The notes under the pieces: generated by a model
What the model saw: only the letters and a program-made list of their open reading frames with translations
The model's database searches: none
What the model was told of the DNA's origin: nothing
Shown: piece after piece, positions 33,731-42,955 of the stretch
Numbering within the stretch: position 1 is the first letter of the stretch
Layout of the letters: each line of letters opens with the position of its first letter
Source of the DNA: Dokdonella sp041395345
Lineage (GTDB): Bacteria; Pseudomonadota; Gammaproteobacteria; Xanthomonadales; Rhodanobacteraceae
NCBI RefSeq assembly: GCF_041395345.1
Contig: NZ_JAWLAR010000013.1
Location: 62,001-126,000, forward strand
Reading direction: 5' to 3'
DNA length: 64,000 nucleotides
Position numbers and translations under genes: made by a program

Positions 33731-34657
33731 CTAGACCTTGCGCAAGGCGCCGAGAATTTGATCGGCGCCGCGCTCCAGCAGCAATTCCGCAACCTGGTTG
33801 CCGAGGCTTTCACCGATATCCAGCCCGGAGCCCTCGACCTCGACCCGGATCAGGCGACCCGTGCCCGCATCGCCGACGAGTCCATACAGGGCCAGTCCGG
33901 CTTCGGTTTCAACACAGTAGCCGGCAATCGGCACGTTGCAGCTGCCATGCAGACGACGGTTCATCGCGCGCTCGCACTCCACGCAACGGCGCGTACTGGC
34001 ATCATCCAGAGCACGGATGCGCTCGGCCACGCGCTCGTCGCCGAGGCGTTGTTCGATCGCGATGGCACCCTGAGCGACGGCAGGCAGCCAGTCCGGAGCA
34101 ACCAGTCGCGAACGGATGCGCTCGGACAATCCGAGCCGCTCGAGTCCCGCGCAGGCGAGAATGATGGCGTCGTAGTGGCCTTCATCGAGGCGCGCAAGAC
34201 GCGTGTTGACGTTGCCACGCAAGTCGAGTAGCTGCAGGTCCGGTCGTAGTGACCGCAGTTGCGCCTGCCTGCGCAGGGAAGAAGTTCCAACGCGTGCAGC
34301 ATTCGGCAGCTGGTCGAGGCGGGTCACGCTGTTGCTGATGAAGGCGTCCGCTGCGTCCGCGCGTTCGAGCACGGCGCCGATGGAAAAACCCGGCTCAAGC
34401 TCCATGGGCACGTCCTTGAGCGAGTGCACGGCGATATCGGCACGCTCCTCGAGCATCGCGATTTCGAGCTCCTTGAGGAACAAGCCCTTGCCGCCGATTT
34501 CCGACAGCGGGCGATCCAGCACCTGATCACCGCGTGTGGTCATCGGCACGAGTTCGATTTCGAGATCCGGATGCGCGGCACGCAGACGCGTGGCGACATG
34601 TTCGGCCTGCCAGAGGGCCAGTGCACTCTTGCGCGTGGCAATGCGTAGATGCTTCAT
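33731..34657 (-). CDS. hemC: Porphobilinogen deaminase (hydroxymethylbilane synthase)
   Basis: A 308-residue cytosolic enzyme that joins four porphobilinogens into hydroxymethylbilane in haem biosynthesis. It begins LRIATRKSALALWQAEHVA, with the catalytic Asp in VHSLKDVP (residue 82) and the dipyrromethane cofactor attachment Cys240 in HGSCNVPIAGY. TSSLRRQAQL and DLRGNVNTRL hold cofactor-binding Arg residues. The ATG overlaps the algR stop by 4 bases. The algZ-algR-hemC order is the one known from Pseudomonas and relatives, so haem synthesis may be tied to this two-component system. Confidence 0.97.
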   Translation of the reverse strand: MKHLRIATRKSALALWQAEHVATRLRAAHPDLEIELVPMTTRGDQVLDRPLSEIGGKGLFLKELEIAMLEERADIAVHSLKDVPMELEPGFSIGAVLERADAADAFISNSVTRLDQLPNAARVGTSSLRRQAQLRSLRPDLQLLDLRGNVNTRLARLDEGHYDAIILACAGLERLGLSERIRSRLVAPDWLPAVAQGAIAIEQRLGDERVAERIRALDDASTRRCVECERAMNRRLHGSCNVPIAGYCVETEAGLALYGLVGDAGTGRLIRVEVEGSGLDIGESLGNQVAELLLERGADQILGALRKV

Positions 34658-35388
34658 AGCGAGCGCACCAGCTTGCGTATCGAGGGAAGATTCCTGCGAC
34701 TCACTTCGAGCTCGGCGTTGACGTTTTCCAGCCTGGCCAGTACACGACCGTCCGTGGTTCGAGCCAGGCCGGTCAATCGCTCGAGCGCGACCAGGCAGTT
34801 GCGATGGATGCGCACGAAGCGGTCGCCGAATTCCTGTTCCAGGGTCTTCAAGGGTTCTTCGATCAGCACTTCGCCGCCGGCATGGTGAACGATCACGTAT
34901 TTGTCCTCGGCCAGCAGATAGTCGATTTCGGAAATGGGAACGAGCACGAGGTTTCCGCGAACGCGGGCGCAGAGATGGCTGCGCTCGCGCCGTCCGGCAT
35001 CTTCGCGCTCGATGACCTCGACCGCTTCGCGACTGAAGCGCCCTGCGCGTTCGATGGCCGCGCGCAGGCGGTCGGCCCGGATCGGCTTGAGCAGGTAGTC
35101 GACGGCATTCGCATCGAAGGCAGCCAAGGCGTGTTCGTCGTAGGCCGTGCAGAAAACGATGGCCGGCGCGTTTTCGAACTTGCCAAGGTGGCGCGCCGCT
35201 TCGAGGCCGTCCATGCGCGGCATCCGGATATCCATCAGGACCAGGTCAGGTCGCAGCCTTTCGACCGCCTCGAGTGCTTCACGACCGTCAGCGGCTTCGC
35301 CGACCACCTCGATGGACGCAATATCGCCGAGCAGGTCGACCAGACGCTCACGGGCGAGGGATTCGTCGTCGACGACTAGGGTCCTCAT
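34654..35388 (-). CDS. algR: LytTR response regulator AlgR
   Basis: A 244-residue regulator: receiver domain 1-115 with acidic pair D7/D8, phospho-acceptor D53 (VLMDIRMPRMDG), Thr in FCTAYDEHAL and Lys in YLLKPI; then a LytTR DNA-binding domain (~140-244: ISEIDYLLAEDKYVIVHHAG ... RFVRIHRNCLVALERL). It is phosphorylated by the AlgZ-type kinase encoded immediately upstream and regulates, in relatives, alginate and type IV pilus genes. 4-base overlaps with both neighbours indicate translational coupling. Confidence 0.95.
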   Translation of the reverse strand: MRTLVVDDESLARERLVDLLGDIASIEVVGEAADGREALEAVERLRPDLVLMDIRMPRMDGLEAARHLGKFENAPAIVFCTAYDEHALAAFDANAVDYLLKPIRADRLRAAIERAGRFSREAVEVIEREDAGRRERSHLCARVRGNLVLVPISEIDYLLAEDKYVIVHHAGGEVLIEEPLKTLEQEFGDRFVRIHRNCLVALERLTGLARTTDGRVLARLENVNAELEVSRRNLPSIRKLVRSL

Positions 35389-36422
35389 CGTGTTGTCGCA
35401 TCCGGCAAACGCACGGTCACCGTGAATTCTCCACGCTCGGGCTGCACCAGCAGCGCACCCTTCTCGCCAAAATGGTACTCGATGCGCGCGCGGACGTTGG
35501 ACAGCGCATGGGCGTTGCGCGGAAGTGCCGCATCATCGGGAACCGGATTGTTCACGACGATTTCCACCCGCCCCGGCGAGCGGGTGCCGCGAATGCTCAA
35601 CGTTCCACCCTCGGGCAGCCGCTGAATGCCGTGGTAGACGGCATTCTCCACAAGTGGCTGCAACAGCAGGGCGGGCATCGGCAAGTCTCGCGGCAGCTCG
35701 TCCAGCTCGAGCTGCAATCGCAACCTGTCGCCGAGACGCAGGCCCTCAATGCGCAGATACTGTCCGATCAGGTCAAGTTCTTCGCCGAGGGTCGCCAGGG
35801 TTTCACGCGCACCGAGCGCCGCCCGAAAAAGATCGGAGAGATCTTCCACGGCGCGTTCTGCATCCTGCGGCCGCTTGCGGATCAGGCTGGCGATCGTGTT
35901 CATGCTGTTGAACAGGAAATGCGGACGTATGCGTGCCTGCAGGGCGTCCACCTGTGCCTTGGCTGCGGCGCGGATACGCTCCTGCCACAGCTCGCGAATG
36001 TAGAGGTAACGCAACAGGGCTGCTGCAATCAGGGCGCAGATGGCAGCATTGCCCAGCGAGAAACGCCAGCCGGAGCCCGGTGGTGAAGTCAGCCCGAATC
36101 CGAGTGCATGGTCCATCGAGTAAACCACGGCGCTTCCGAGCGCCGTGGTGACCACGGCGAGTGCCCAGGCCACGAAGAATCCGAGACGTATGGACAGGCG
36201 CTCCAGGGTCTCGCGCGAGGAACACAGGACCACGGCATTGAGCAGGGCCAGCCACTGCACGAAGACGCTTGCGATGGCGAGCTCGCTGATCCAGGAGCGC
36301 GCGACACGATCCGGTGCCATGGCGATCACCAGCGCAACGATCTCGGCCACGACCATCAGGGCAAACAGCGTCGGCAGACTGCAGAACTGCGGCAGCCAGC
36401 GATGCTTTTCGGATTCAGCCAT
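35385..36422 (-). CDS. algZ: AlgZ/FimS-type sensor histidine kinase
   Basis: A 345-residue membrane kinase, starting at ATG 36422 (MAESEKHRW), four bases after GGGAGG; ATG 36434 would add four residues. Four to five N-terminal hydrophobic segments (~15-150) are followed by the His_kinase domain with the phospho-acceptor motif RPHFLFNSMNTIASLI (~200) and an unconventional C-terminal ATPase (LLQPLVENAVYHGIQRLPEGG; VRARIEYHFGEKGAL). This architecture, typical of LytS/AlgZ kinases, matches the downstream LytTR regulator. Confidence 0.92.
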   Translation of the reverse strand: MAESEKHRWLPQFCSLPTLFALMVVAEIVALVIAMAPDRVARSWISELAIASVFVQWLALLNAVVLCSSRETLERLSIRLGFFVAWALAVVTTALGSAVVYSMDHALGFGLTSPPGSGWRFSLGNAAICALIAAALLRYLYIRELWQERIRAAAKAQVDALQARIRPHFLFNSMNTIASLIRKRPQDAERAVEDLSDLFRAALGARETLATLGEELDLIGQYLRIEGLRLGDRLRLQLELDELPRDLPMPALLLQPLVENAVYHGIQRLPEGGTLSIRGTRSPGRVEIVVNNPVPDDAALPRNAHALSNVRARIEYHFGEKGALLVQPERGEFTVTVRLPDATTR

Positions 36423-36467
36423 ACCGCCTCCCATGCCGATGGTCGATTATGCAGCGCGCGGGATGAA

Positions 36468-37139
36468 TCAGCTCAGGTTGCGTACCCTCGCGCTGATCCA
36501 GTTGCGCAGATCGGCGATTTCCTCCATGCAGACCTGATGCGCCATGGCGTAGCTGTGCCAATCCACGCTGTAGCCCAGCGAGCGCAGGAAATCGCGGCTC
36601 AACATGCCCAGCGTCTGCGGCACGACGGGATCGAGGCTGCCATGTCCCATGAAGATCGGCACATCCGCATTCGCGGCAGAGCGCTCGGTTTCGAGCTGTC
36701 GTTCCAGCGGCAGGTAGCCTGAAAGCGCAATGACGCCGGCCAGGCGTTCGGCATGTCGCAAACCCGTCGAGATCGACATGGCGGCACCCTGCGAAAATCC
36801 GGCCAGGATGATCTTCGCAGCCGGAATGCCGCGCTCTACTTCGCGCGCGATCAGGGCCTCGACCTGCGTGATCGACTGGCGAATGCCGGTTTCGTCCTGT
36901 CGTTGCGCGATCTCCATTCCGGTGATGTCGTACCAGGCACGCATCGTCATGCCACCGTTGACCGTAATGGGCCGTCTCGGCGCATGCGGAAACACGAATC
37001 TCGCCGTCGGCCAGTCCGCTGCGACAATTTCAGGGACCATCGACACGAAGTCGTTGCCGTCCGCGCCGAGGCCATGCAACCAGATCACCGCGAATTGCGG
37101 GTTGCGACCTGTTTCCTTTTCCACACACTCGAGCACCAT
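36468..37139 (-). CDS. Carboxylesterase/phospholipase (YpfH/Est family alpha/beta hydrolase)
   Basis: A 223-residue hydrolase from ATG 37139, after a GAGG site. Motifs: IWLHGLGADGNDF (oxyanion loop), the nucleophile elbow LAGFSQGAAMS, Asp in GHGSLDPVVP and His in HSYAMAHQVCMEE. Family members hydrolyse short-chain esters, lysophospholipids or thioesters in the cytosol. The upstream frame to 37445 has no support and overlaps the promoter of the divergent S9 peptidase. Confidence 0.92.
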   Translation of the reverse strand: MVLECVEKETGRNPQFAVIWLHGLGADGNDFVSMVPEIVAADWPTARFVFPHAPRRPITVNGGMTMRAWYDITGMEIAQRQDETGIRQSITQVEALIAREVERGIPAAKIILAGFSQGAAMSISTGLRHAERLAGVIALSGYLPLERQLETERSAANADVPIFMGHGSLDPVVPQTLGMLSRDFLRSLGYSVDWHSYAMAHQVCMEEIADLRNWISARVRNLS

Positions 37140-37299
37140 GTTCCATCCTCGTCCGACGAATCGGGCAGGCTGCCCGATTCGTCGTCGAATGCCAAGTGCG
37201 CCAGGCGCGCGAACCCGCGCAAGCGCTGACTTCTGGCGCATTGCAGGCCTGCATCGAGCAGGTATCCTGTGCGATTGCCTTTTTCCGGAGATTTCGACG

Positions 37300-39717
37300 A
37301 TGTCACGATTCGCCGTTGCCGCACTGACTGCCTGGCTATGCGCGCTTGCCGCACCGGCAGGCGCCATTACGCTGGAACAGTCCATGGCCGATCCGGACTG
37401 GATCGGGCCACCGGTCGAGTCGCCGTACTGGAGTGTCGACGGCAAGTCGATCTACTACCGGCTCAAGCGCGAAGGATCCACGATTCGCGATCTGCACCGC
37501 ATCGATCTGGAGACCGGAAAGGATGTGCTGATCGATCCGGCACTGATGGCCAGTGCGGATGGCAAGGATGCGGTCTTCGATCGCAGCCGGAATCAGGCCG
37601 CGTTTGTCCGCAATGGCGATATCTTCATTCGTGATCTTCGCAACAGCCAGCTGATCCAGGTTACCCGGTCGCCGCAGACCGAAGCCGCCCCGCAATTCAG
37701 CGCCGACGGGCGCGCACTCCAGTTTCGCGTTGCAAACGACTGGTTCAGCTACGACATCGCCAGTCGCGTCACCGCGCCCGCCGCCGTGGTCAAGGCCGAA
37801 GCGGATCCCGAGGCGAGCAAGCCGGATGATCTCGGTGAGCTGCAACTGCGACTGTTCTCTACCCTGCGCACGATCAAGGACGATCGCGAAGCGACGAAGA
37901 ACAATGACGAGGCATTCCGCAAGGGCGATGCGACGCGCTCGCCGCAGCCGTTCTACCTGGGCAGCGACGTCGACATCGAAGGCACCGCGCTGTCTCCGAA
38001 TGGCCGCACCCTGCTGATCGTGACGACGGCCAAGGACTACGACAAGGGCAAGATCGCGAAGCTGCAGCACTACGTGACCGAGTCCGGTTACGAGGAACAG
38101 GAAGACGAACGCGTGCGTGTCGGCCGCAATGCGCCGGCACCGGCCACGATCTGGTTGCTCGACCTGGCCGATCACCGCCAGACAAGACTTTCCATGGAGG
38201 ACCTGCCAGGCAGCAAGGATGATCCCCTGGCGAAGGTCCGCGAAGAAAATCAGAAAGCCAGGGAAACCGGTGGGAAGCAGGAAAAGAAGACTGCAGAGCC
38301 GGCGAAGTCGGACGAGCCGAAAGTTCGGGATATCAATGTGGCCGACATGATCTGGAGCCCGGACGGCAGCCAGGTCGCGATCCAGTTGCGCGCCATCGAC
38401 AACAAGGATCGCTGGATAGCCCGCGTCGATTTCAAGCACGACAAGCTGGTCAGCGAACACCGCCTCAGTGACGAAGCCTGGATCAACTGGTACTTCAATG
38501 ATTTCGGCTGGACGCCCGACAGCCGCCAGCTCTGGTACCTCAGCGAAGAGAGCGGCTACTCGCAGCTCTACATCAAGACGCCGGGGTCACGTGCCAGGGC
38601 GCTGACATCGGGCACGTTCGAAATCTCCGAACCCGAGCTTTCTGCGGATGGCCAATGGTTCTATGTGCTCAGCAACGCACAGGCCCCCTACGCCTACGAT
38701 GCCTACCGCGTTGCAGCCAGCGGCGGAAAACTCGAACGCCTGACCCGCGTCGAGGGTCTGGACGGATTCGAACTTTCGCCCGATGACGGCCAGCTCGCCC
38801 TGTTGCAGTCCACGACCTATGTGCCACCGCAGCTGTCGCTGGTTGCCGCCACCGGTGGCCAGCCGCGCCTGCTCACCGACACGCTTACGCCGGAATACAA
38901 GGCGCTCGAGTGGCCGAAACTGGAAATTGTCGAGGTTCCGTCCAGCCACGTCGATGCACCGATCTACGCCAAGCTGTACAAGCCGGCGGACTTCGACGCG
39001 AGCCGCAAGTATCCGGCCGTGCTGTTCGTGCACGGCGCCGGCTATCTGCAGAACACGATCAGCGGCTACCCGAATTATTTCCGTGAGCAGATGTTCCACA
39101 ATCTGCTTACCTCGAAAGGCTATGTCGTGCTCGACATGGATTACCGCGCCTCGAAGGGTTACGGCCGCGACTGGCGCACCGCGATCTACCGTCAGATGGG
39201 TCACCCGGAACTCGAAGACCTGATCGACGGGGTGAACTGGCTGGTGGCCAACCATTCCGTGGATCGCTCTCGCATCGGCGTCTACGGCGGTTCCTACGGC
39301 GGTTTCATGGCCCTGATGGCGATGTTCCGGGCGCCGGAGGTGTTCTCGGCCGGTGCGGCCCTGCGCCCGGTCACCGACTGGACGTCGTACAACCACGAGT
39401 ACACTTCGAACATCCTCAACACGCCGCAGGTCGATCCGATCGCCTACCAGCGATCATCGCCGATCGAATTCGCCGATGGCCTGCAGGGCGGCCTGCTGAT
39501 TGCCCACGGCATGCTGGATGACAACGTCCTGTTCCAGGATTCGGTGCGCCTGAACCAGCGCCTGATCGAGCTGCGCAAGGACGACTTCGAGCTGGCCGGC
39601 TATCCGCTGGAACGTCACGGCTTCGTGCATTCGGATTCCTGGTACGACGAATACCGGCGCATCCTGAAACTGATGGATACGCATATCGGTACGCCAGGGC
39701 CCACTCCGGCTCGGTAG
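37300..39717 (+). CDS. S9 family prolyl oligopeptidase-type serine peptidase
   Basis: An 805-residue exported peptidase. ATG 37300 is 9 bases after CCGGAG and opens a signal peptide (FAVAALTAWLCALAAPAGA); a longer frame upstream is antisense to the esterase. Residues ~25-560 form a DPP-IV-like beta propeller and the C-terminal ~240 residues an alpha/beta hydrolase. Triad: Ser665 in GGSYGGFMA, Asp740/741 in HGMLDDNVLF, His773 in ERHGFVH. These enzymes cut peptides, often after proline, in the periplasm. A hairpin terminator follows. Confidence 0.93.
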   Translation: MSRFAVAALTAWLCALAAPAGAITLEQSMADPDWIGPPVESPYWSVDGKSIYYRLKREGSTIRDLHRIDLETGKDVLIDPALMASADGKDAVFDRSRNQAAFVRNGDIFIRDLRNSQLIQVTRSPQTEAAPQFSADGRALQFRVANDWFSYDIASRVTAPAAVVKAEADPEASKPDDLGELQLRLFSTLRTIKDDREATKNNDEAFRKGDATRSPQPFYLGSDVDIEGTALSPNGRTLLIVTTAKDYDKGKIAKLQHYVTESGYEEQEDERVRVGRNAPAPATIWLLDLADHRQTRLSMEDLPGSKDDPLAKVREENQKARETGGKQEKKTAEPAKSDEPKVRDINVADMIWSPDGSQVAIQLRAIDNKDRWIARVDFKHDKLVSEHRLSDEAWINWYFNDFGWTPDSRQLWYLSEESGYSQLYIKTPGSRARALTSGTFEISEPELSADGQWFYVLSNAQAPYAYDAYRVAASGGKLERLTRVEGLDGFELSPDDGQLALLQSTTYVPPQLSLVAATGGQPRLLTDTLTPEYKALEWPKLEIVEVPSSHVDAPIYAKLYKPADFDASRKYPAVLFVHGAGYLQNTISGYPNYFREQMFHNLLTSKGYVVLDMDYRASKGYGRDWRTAIYRQMGHPELEDLIDGVNWLVANHSVDRSRIGVYGGSYGGFMALMAMFRAPEVFSAGAALRPVTDWTSYNHEYTSNILNTPQVDPIAYQRSSPIEFADGLQGGLLIAHGMLDDNVLFQDSVRLNQRLIELRKDDFELAGYPLERHGFVHSDSWYDEYRRILKLMDTHIGTPGPTPAR

Positions 39718-39733
39718 GCTTCACCTCCAGCAG

Positions 39734-39757
39734 GGCCCGCTTCGGCGGGCCTTGTTG
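39734..39757 (+). terminator. Rho-independent terminator of the S9 peptidase gene
   Basis: A perfect 7-bp stem GGCCCGC / GCGGGCC (39734-39740 and 39745-39751) closed by a TTCG tetraloop and followed by TTGTTG. It is 16 bases after the stop codon. Confidence 0.8.
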
Positions 39758-39937
39758 CCTGCGCCTGGCCAACGCACTGCCGCAGACCTGCCACGGCATC
39801 GGAAAGCCGCAATCGCGCCACGCAAAAGCCCGATATCGACGAGAAACTGTGATCCCGTTCAGCGCTTGTTGTTGCGCTGCAAGGGAGAATGTTAAGCCTT
39901 CGTTATTCCAGTTTCGCGCCAGCTTTGTTAGGATGCA

Positions 39938-39963
39938 CATGAGGTTCACTGGATAACCTCATG
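39938..39963. promoter_or_regulatory. Perfect 9-bp inverted repeat upstream of the SPFH gene
   Basis: CATGAGGTT (39938-39946) and AACCTCATG (39955-39963) are exact reverse complements with an 8-base spacer (CACTGGAT). The right arm ends 13 bases before the start codon at 39977. It could be an operator half-site pair or an RNA hairpin that hides the ribosome site. Confidence 0.6.
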
Positions 39964-39976
39964 ATGGTACTAAGAA

Positions 39977-40435
39977 ATGTCGATCTCAATCATTTCGATC
40001 ATGCTCGTTTCCCTGGCTGCACTCGCCGCCGTTTGCGTGCGCCGCATTCCCGAGGGTCAGGTCTACTCGCTACGCCGATTCGGCGGGCACACCCGATTTG
40101 TCGGCGCAGGCATGCATTTCATGCTGCCCCTGATCGAGCGCGTCTCGCACAAGATGAGCTTGACCGGCTCGACCATCGAAGTCAGCGGCGCCCTCTCGAA
40201 CGGCGAGAACTACGCGGCATCGGTCTATTACCAGGTGCTCGATCCGCAACGGGCCGACCAGGTCATCGAGTGCGTCGATGCCCTGCTGAGCGACCAGACC
40301 ACCCGCCTGCTGGCCGGTGACTCGGTCCCGCCGGAAACCGCGGAACGCCGTATCTGGCTCAAGCAGGGCCTCAATAGCGAGGTTCGCGAGCGTGGCCTGC
40401 TGGTCACGCGGATCGATCTGCGCAGCGCAGCCTGA
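39977..40435 (+). CDS. Short SPFH/band 7-like membrane protein
   Basis: A 152-residue protein with an N-terminal membrane helix (ISIISIMLVSLAALAAVCV) and then the SPFH signature IPEGQVYSLRRFGGHTRFVGAGMHFMLP, matching the start of band 7 proteins (HflK/HflC/stomatin). It ends around the point where family members continue into the long coiled coil, so it is about half the usual length. No frameshift is obvious and a stop in the normal frame ends it, so it may be a short family member. The inverted repeat just upstream suggests its expression is controlled. Confidence 0.8.
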   Translation: MSISIISIMLVSLAALAAVCVRRIPEGQVYSLRRFGGHTRFVGAGMHFMLPLIERVSHKMSLTGSTIEVSGALSNGENYAASVYYQVLDPQRADQVIECVDALLSDQTTRLLAGDSVPPETAERRIWLKQGLNSEVRERGLLVTRIDLRSAA

Positions 40436-40568
40436 ACCGATTCCCGGCAGGACCCATGGTTCCGAGGCCTGCCCTGGACAGGGCGCATGACGCCTGCATG
40501 GCCTGATCAGCGTTGCCTTGAGCGCGATTGACCCCGATACTGGCGCCCCTTTCGATTCCGAGCGACTC

Positions 40569-41228
40569 ATGTCCAACCGCGAACCGCTGAGGCAGCGGCT
40601 GCGTGCGGGGCTGACGGCGCTGAAGCTCGATCTGGACGATTCGACCGTCGAGCGTCAGCTCGACTATGTCGAACTGCTGTTGCGCTGGAACGCCGCCTAC
40701 AACCTGACTGCCGTGCGCGATCCCGGCGAAATGATCACGCGACACCTGCTCGATTCGCTGGCGGTGTTGCCCCATGTTTCCGGAACGTCGCTGGCCGACC
40801 TGGGCACAGGCGCGGGAATTCCCGGCATTCCGTTGGCGTTGGCCCGACCGGAACTTGAGGTTCAGCTCGTTGATTCGAATGGCAAGAAGGCACGATTCCT
40901 GCGCGAGGCCGTCCGTCACCTGAAACTGGCGCGGGTCCGGGTCGTGGAGTCCCGGGTCGAAGCGGTCGAGGGCGAGTTTGATTGCATCACGGCCCGTGCT
41001 TTCGCGACACTGGCGGACATGCTGGGCTGGGCGGGCCATCTGCTCAAGCCCGAAGGTCGCTGGCTGGCGCTGAAGGGGCGATTCCCGCAGGATGAGCTGG
41101 ACGCACTGCCCAGCGGCTTCGTGATAGAAGCCGTACATCGTCTGGAGGTACCCGGCCTCGATGCCGAGCGCCATCTGGTCATCATCAAACGCAGCCAGGA
41201 TCTGGCGGCTGCCGGGACACATTCATGA
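40569..41228 (+). CDS. rsmG: 16S rRNA (guanine-527-N7) methyltransferase
   Basis: A 219-residue Rossmann methyltransferase from ATG 40569 (MSNREPLRQRL). The alternative TTG start at 40518 would add 17 residues of no family similarity. LLRWNAAYNLTAVRDPGEM is a hallmark and ADLGTGAGIPGIPLALARP binds SAM. It methylates G527 of 16S rRNA. Stop overlaps the parA start by 4 bases. The rsmG-parA-parB order is common near the chromosome origin in Gammaproteobacteria. Confidence 0.95.
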   Translation: MSNREPLRQRLRAGLTALKLDLDDSTVERQLDYVELLLRWNAAYNLTAVRDPGEMITRHLLDSLAVLPHVSGTSLADLGTGAGIPGIPLALARPELEVQLVDSNGKKARFLREAVRHLKLARVRVVESRVEAVEGEFDCITARAFATLADMLGWAGHLLKPEGRWLALKGRFPQDELDALPSGFVIEAVHRLEVPGLDAERHLVIIKRSQDLAAAGTHS

Positions 41229-42016
41229 CACGCATCATCGCCGTCGCAAATCAGAAGGGTGGAGTCGGCAAGACCACAACGGCCGTCAACCTGGCCGCGG
41301 CGCTTGCCGAAACACGCCGGAAAGTCCTGCTGGTCGATCTTGATCCACAGGGCAACGCGACCATGGCGGCCGGTGTCGACAAGCGCGAGGCAAAGCCGAA
41401 TGGCTGCGACGTGCTGCTCGAGGAAGCTGCCATCGAAGATGCCATCGTCAAGACCGAGAGCGGCTTCGACCTGCTTCCTGGCAGTGGCGACCTGACCGCG
41501 GCCGAGATCAAGCTGATGGACGCCCTGGCCCGCGAGCACCGGCTCAAGGAACAACTGGACAAGCTCGGCGATCGCTACCACACGATCCTGATCGACTGCC
41601 CGCCATCATTGCACCTGCTTACCCTGAATGCGCTGACCGCCGCGCATGGCGTCCTGATACCGATGCAGTGCGAATACTTCGCCCTCGAAGGCCTGTCCAG
41701 TCTGGTCGACACGATCAAGGCCGTGCGCAAGCGCCTGAATCCCGGACTCGAAATCGAGGGCCTGCTGCGAACGATGTATGACGTGCGCAACAATCTCAGC
41801 AATGACGTGTCGGCGCAGTTGCACAAGCACTTTGGCGAGAAGCTGCTGCGCTCGATCATTCCCCGCAATATCCGGCTCGCCGAGGCACCCAGCCACGGCA
41901 AGCCGATCAACCTTTACGATCGTGAATCACGCGGCGCCATCGCCTACTTCGGTCTCGCCGGCGAAATGCTCCGCCGCGAGCGCACGCCCGCCGCAGCGAC
42001 CGCAGCAACCAGTTAG
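41225..42016 (+). CDS. parA: Chromosome partitioning ATPase ParA (Soj)
   Basis: A 263-residue deviant Walker ATPase. MTRIIAVANQKGGVGKTTTA contains the P-loop with the signature Lys11; LLVDLDPQGNATMAAG and ILIDCPPSLHLLTLNAL complete the switch motifs. It binds DNA nonspecifically when ATP-bound and moves ParB-parS complexes. ATGA overlap with rsmG and 12 bases to parB. Confidence 0.97.
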   Translation: MTRIIAVANQKGGVGKTTTAVNLAAALAETRRKVLLVDLDPQGNATMAAGVDKREAKPNGCDVLLEEAAIEDAIVKTESGFDLLPGSGDLTAAEIKLMDALAREHRLKEQLDKLGDRYHTILIDCPPSLHLLTLNALTAAHGVLIPMQCEYFALEGLSSLVDTIKAVRKRLNPGLEIEGLLRTMYDVRNNLSNDVSAQLHKHFGEKLLRSIIPRNIRLAEAPSHGKPINLYDRESRGAIAYFGLAGEMLRRERTPAAATAATS

Positions 42017-42028
42017 GAATACGCAGCA

Positions 42029-42907
42029 ATGGCAGCAAAAAAACGCGGGCTTGGGCTCGGTCGCGGGCTTGATGCCCTGCTCGGCGGCAACGACGATGCC
42101 AACGAGAACGCAGCGAACAGCGCGAATGCGGAAGGGGATTTGCGCTCGCTCGCCGTCACGTCGATCAGCGCCGGCAAATACCAGCCGCGGCGCCATTTCG
42201 ACGAAGACCTGTTGCAGGAACTGGCCGAGTCGATCAAGTCGCAAGGCGTGATCGAACCGATCATCGTCCGCAGCGCCGGCAAGAACCGCTTCGAATTGAT
42301 TGCCGGCGAACGACGCTGGCGCGCCAGCCAGCTGGCCGGCATGGCGGAAATTCCCGCCCTGGTGCGCGACATCGACGATCGTTCCGCAATCGCCATTGCG
42401 CTGATCGAGAACATCCAGCGTGAAGACCTTTCTCCACTGGAGGAGGCGCAATCCCTTTCACGCCTGATCGCGGAATTCAAGCTGACCCATCAGCAAACTG
42501 CGGATGCGGTCGGACGCTCGCGCGCCTCGGTCTCCAACCTGCTGCGCCTGCTCGAATTGCCCGATGAAATTCGCAAGCTGCTTGATGACGGCAAACTCGA
42601 GATGGGCCACGCACGCGCATTGCTGACCTTGCCGCCAGCCCGTGCCATCGCGCTGGCATCCAGAGCCATCGACAACGAATGGTCGGTTCGTCAACTCGAA
42701 GAGGCGGTCCGCGGTGCCACGGAATTGCCACGGGGCAAGCCCGCGAAACCGAAACGCGACGCCAACATCGAATCGCTGGAAAACGAACTGGCCGAGAAAC
42801 TCGGTGCGCGAGTTGCGATCAACCATGGCCGCGGCGGTCGCGGCAAGGTTGTCATCCAGTATCACAGCCTCGACGAACTCGACGGCATTCTCGGAAAAAT
42901 TCGCTGA
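42029..42907 (+). CDS. parB: Chromosome partitioning protein ParB (Spo0J)
   Basis: A 292-residue ParB. The N-terminus KKRGLGLGRGLDALLGG is the ParA-interaction motif; ISAGKYQPRRHFDEDLLQEL and the CTPase-linked motif LIAGERRWRASQLAG follow. The helix-turn-helix is near LTHQQTADAVGRSRASVSNLLRL and a C-terminal dimerisation domain ends the protein. It should bind parS; I found no full parS palindrome (TGTTTCACGTGAAACA type) in this window. Confidence 0.97.
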   Translation: MAAKKRGLGLGRGLDALLGGNDDANENAANSANAEGDLRSLAVTSISAGKYQPRRHFDEDLLQELAESIKSQGVIEPIIVRSAGKNRFELIAGERRWRASQLAGMAEIPALVRDIDDRSAIAIALIENIQREDLSPLEEAQSLSRLIAEFKLTHQQTADAVGRSRASVSNLLRLLELPDEIRKLLDDGKLEMGHARALLTLPPARAIALASRAIDNEWSVRQLEEAVRGATELPRGKPAKPKRDANIESLENELAEKLGARVAINHGRGGRGKVVIQYHSLDELDGILGKIR

Positions 42908-42955
42908 TTCTCACTGGGTTTTGCAGGAGGCCCGTCAGGGGCGATACGGATGCGT

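Noticed and set aside
36730..37299. A 190-residue N-terminal extension of the S9 peptidase
   Set aside because: It is antisense to the carboxylesterase, whereas ATG 37300 has a ribosome site and opens a signal peptide.
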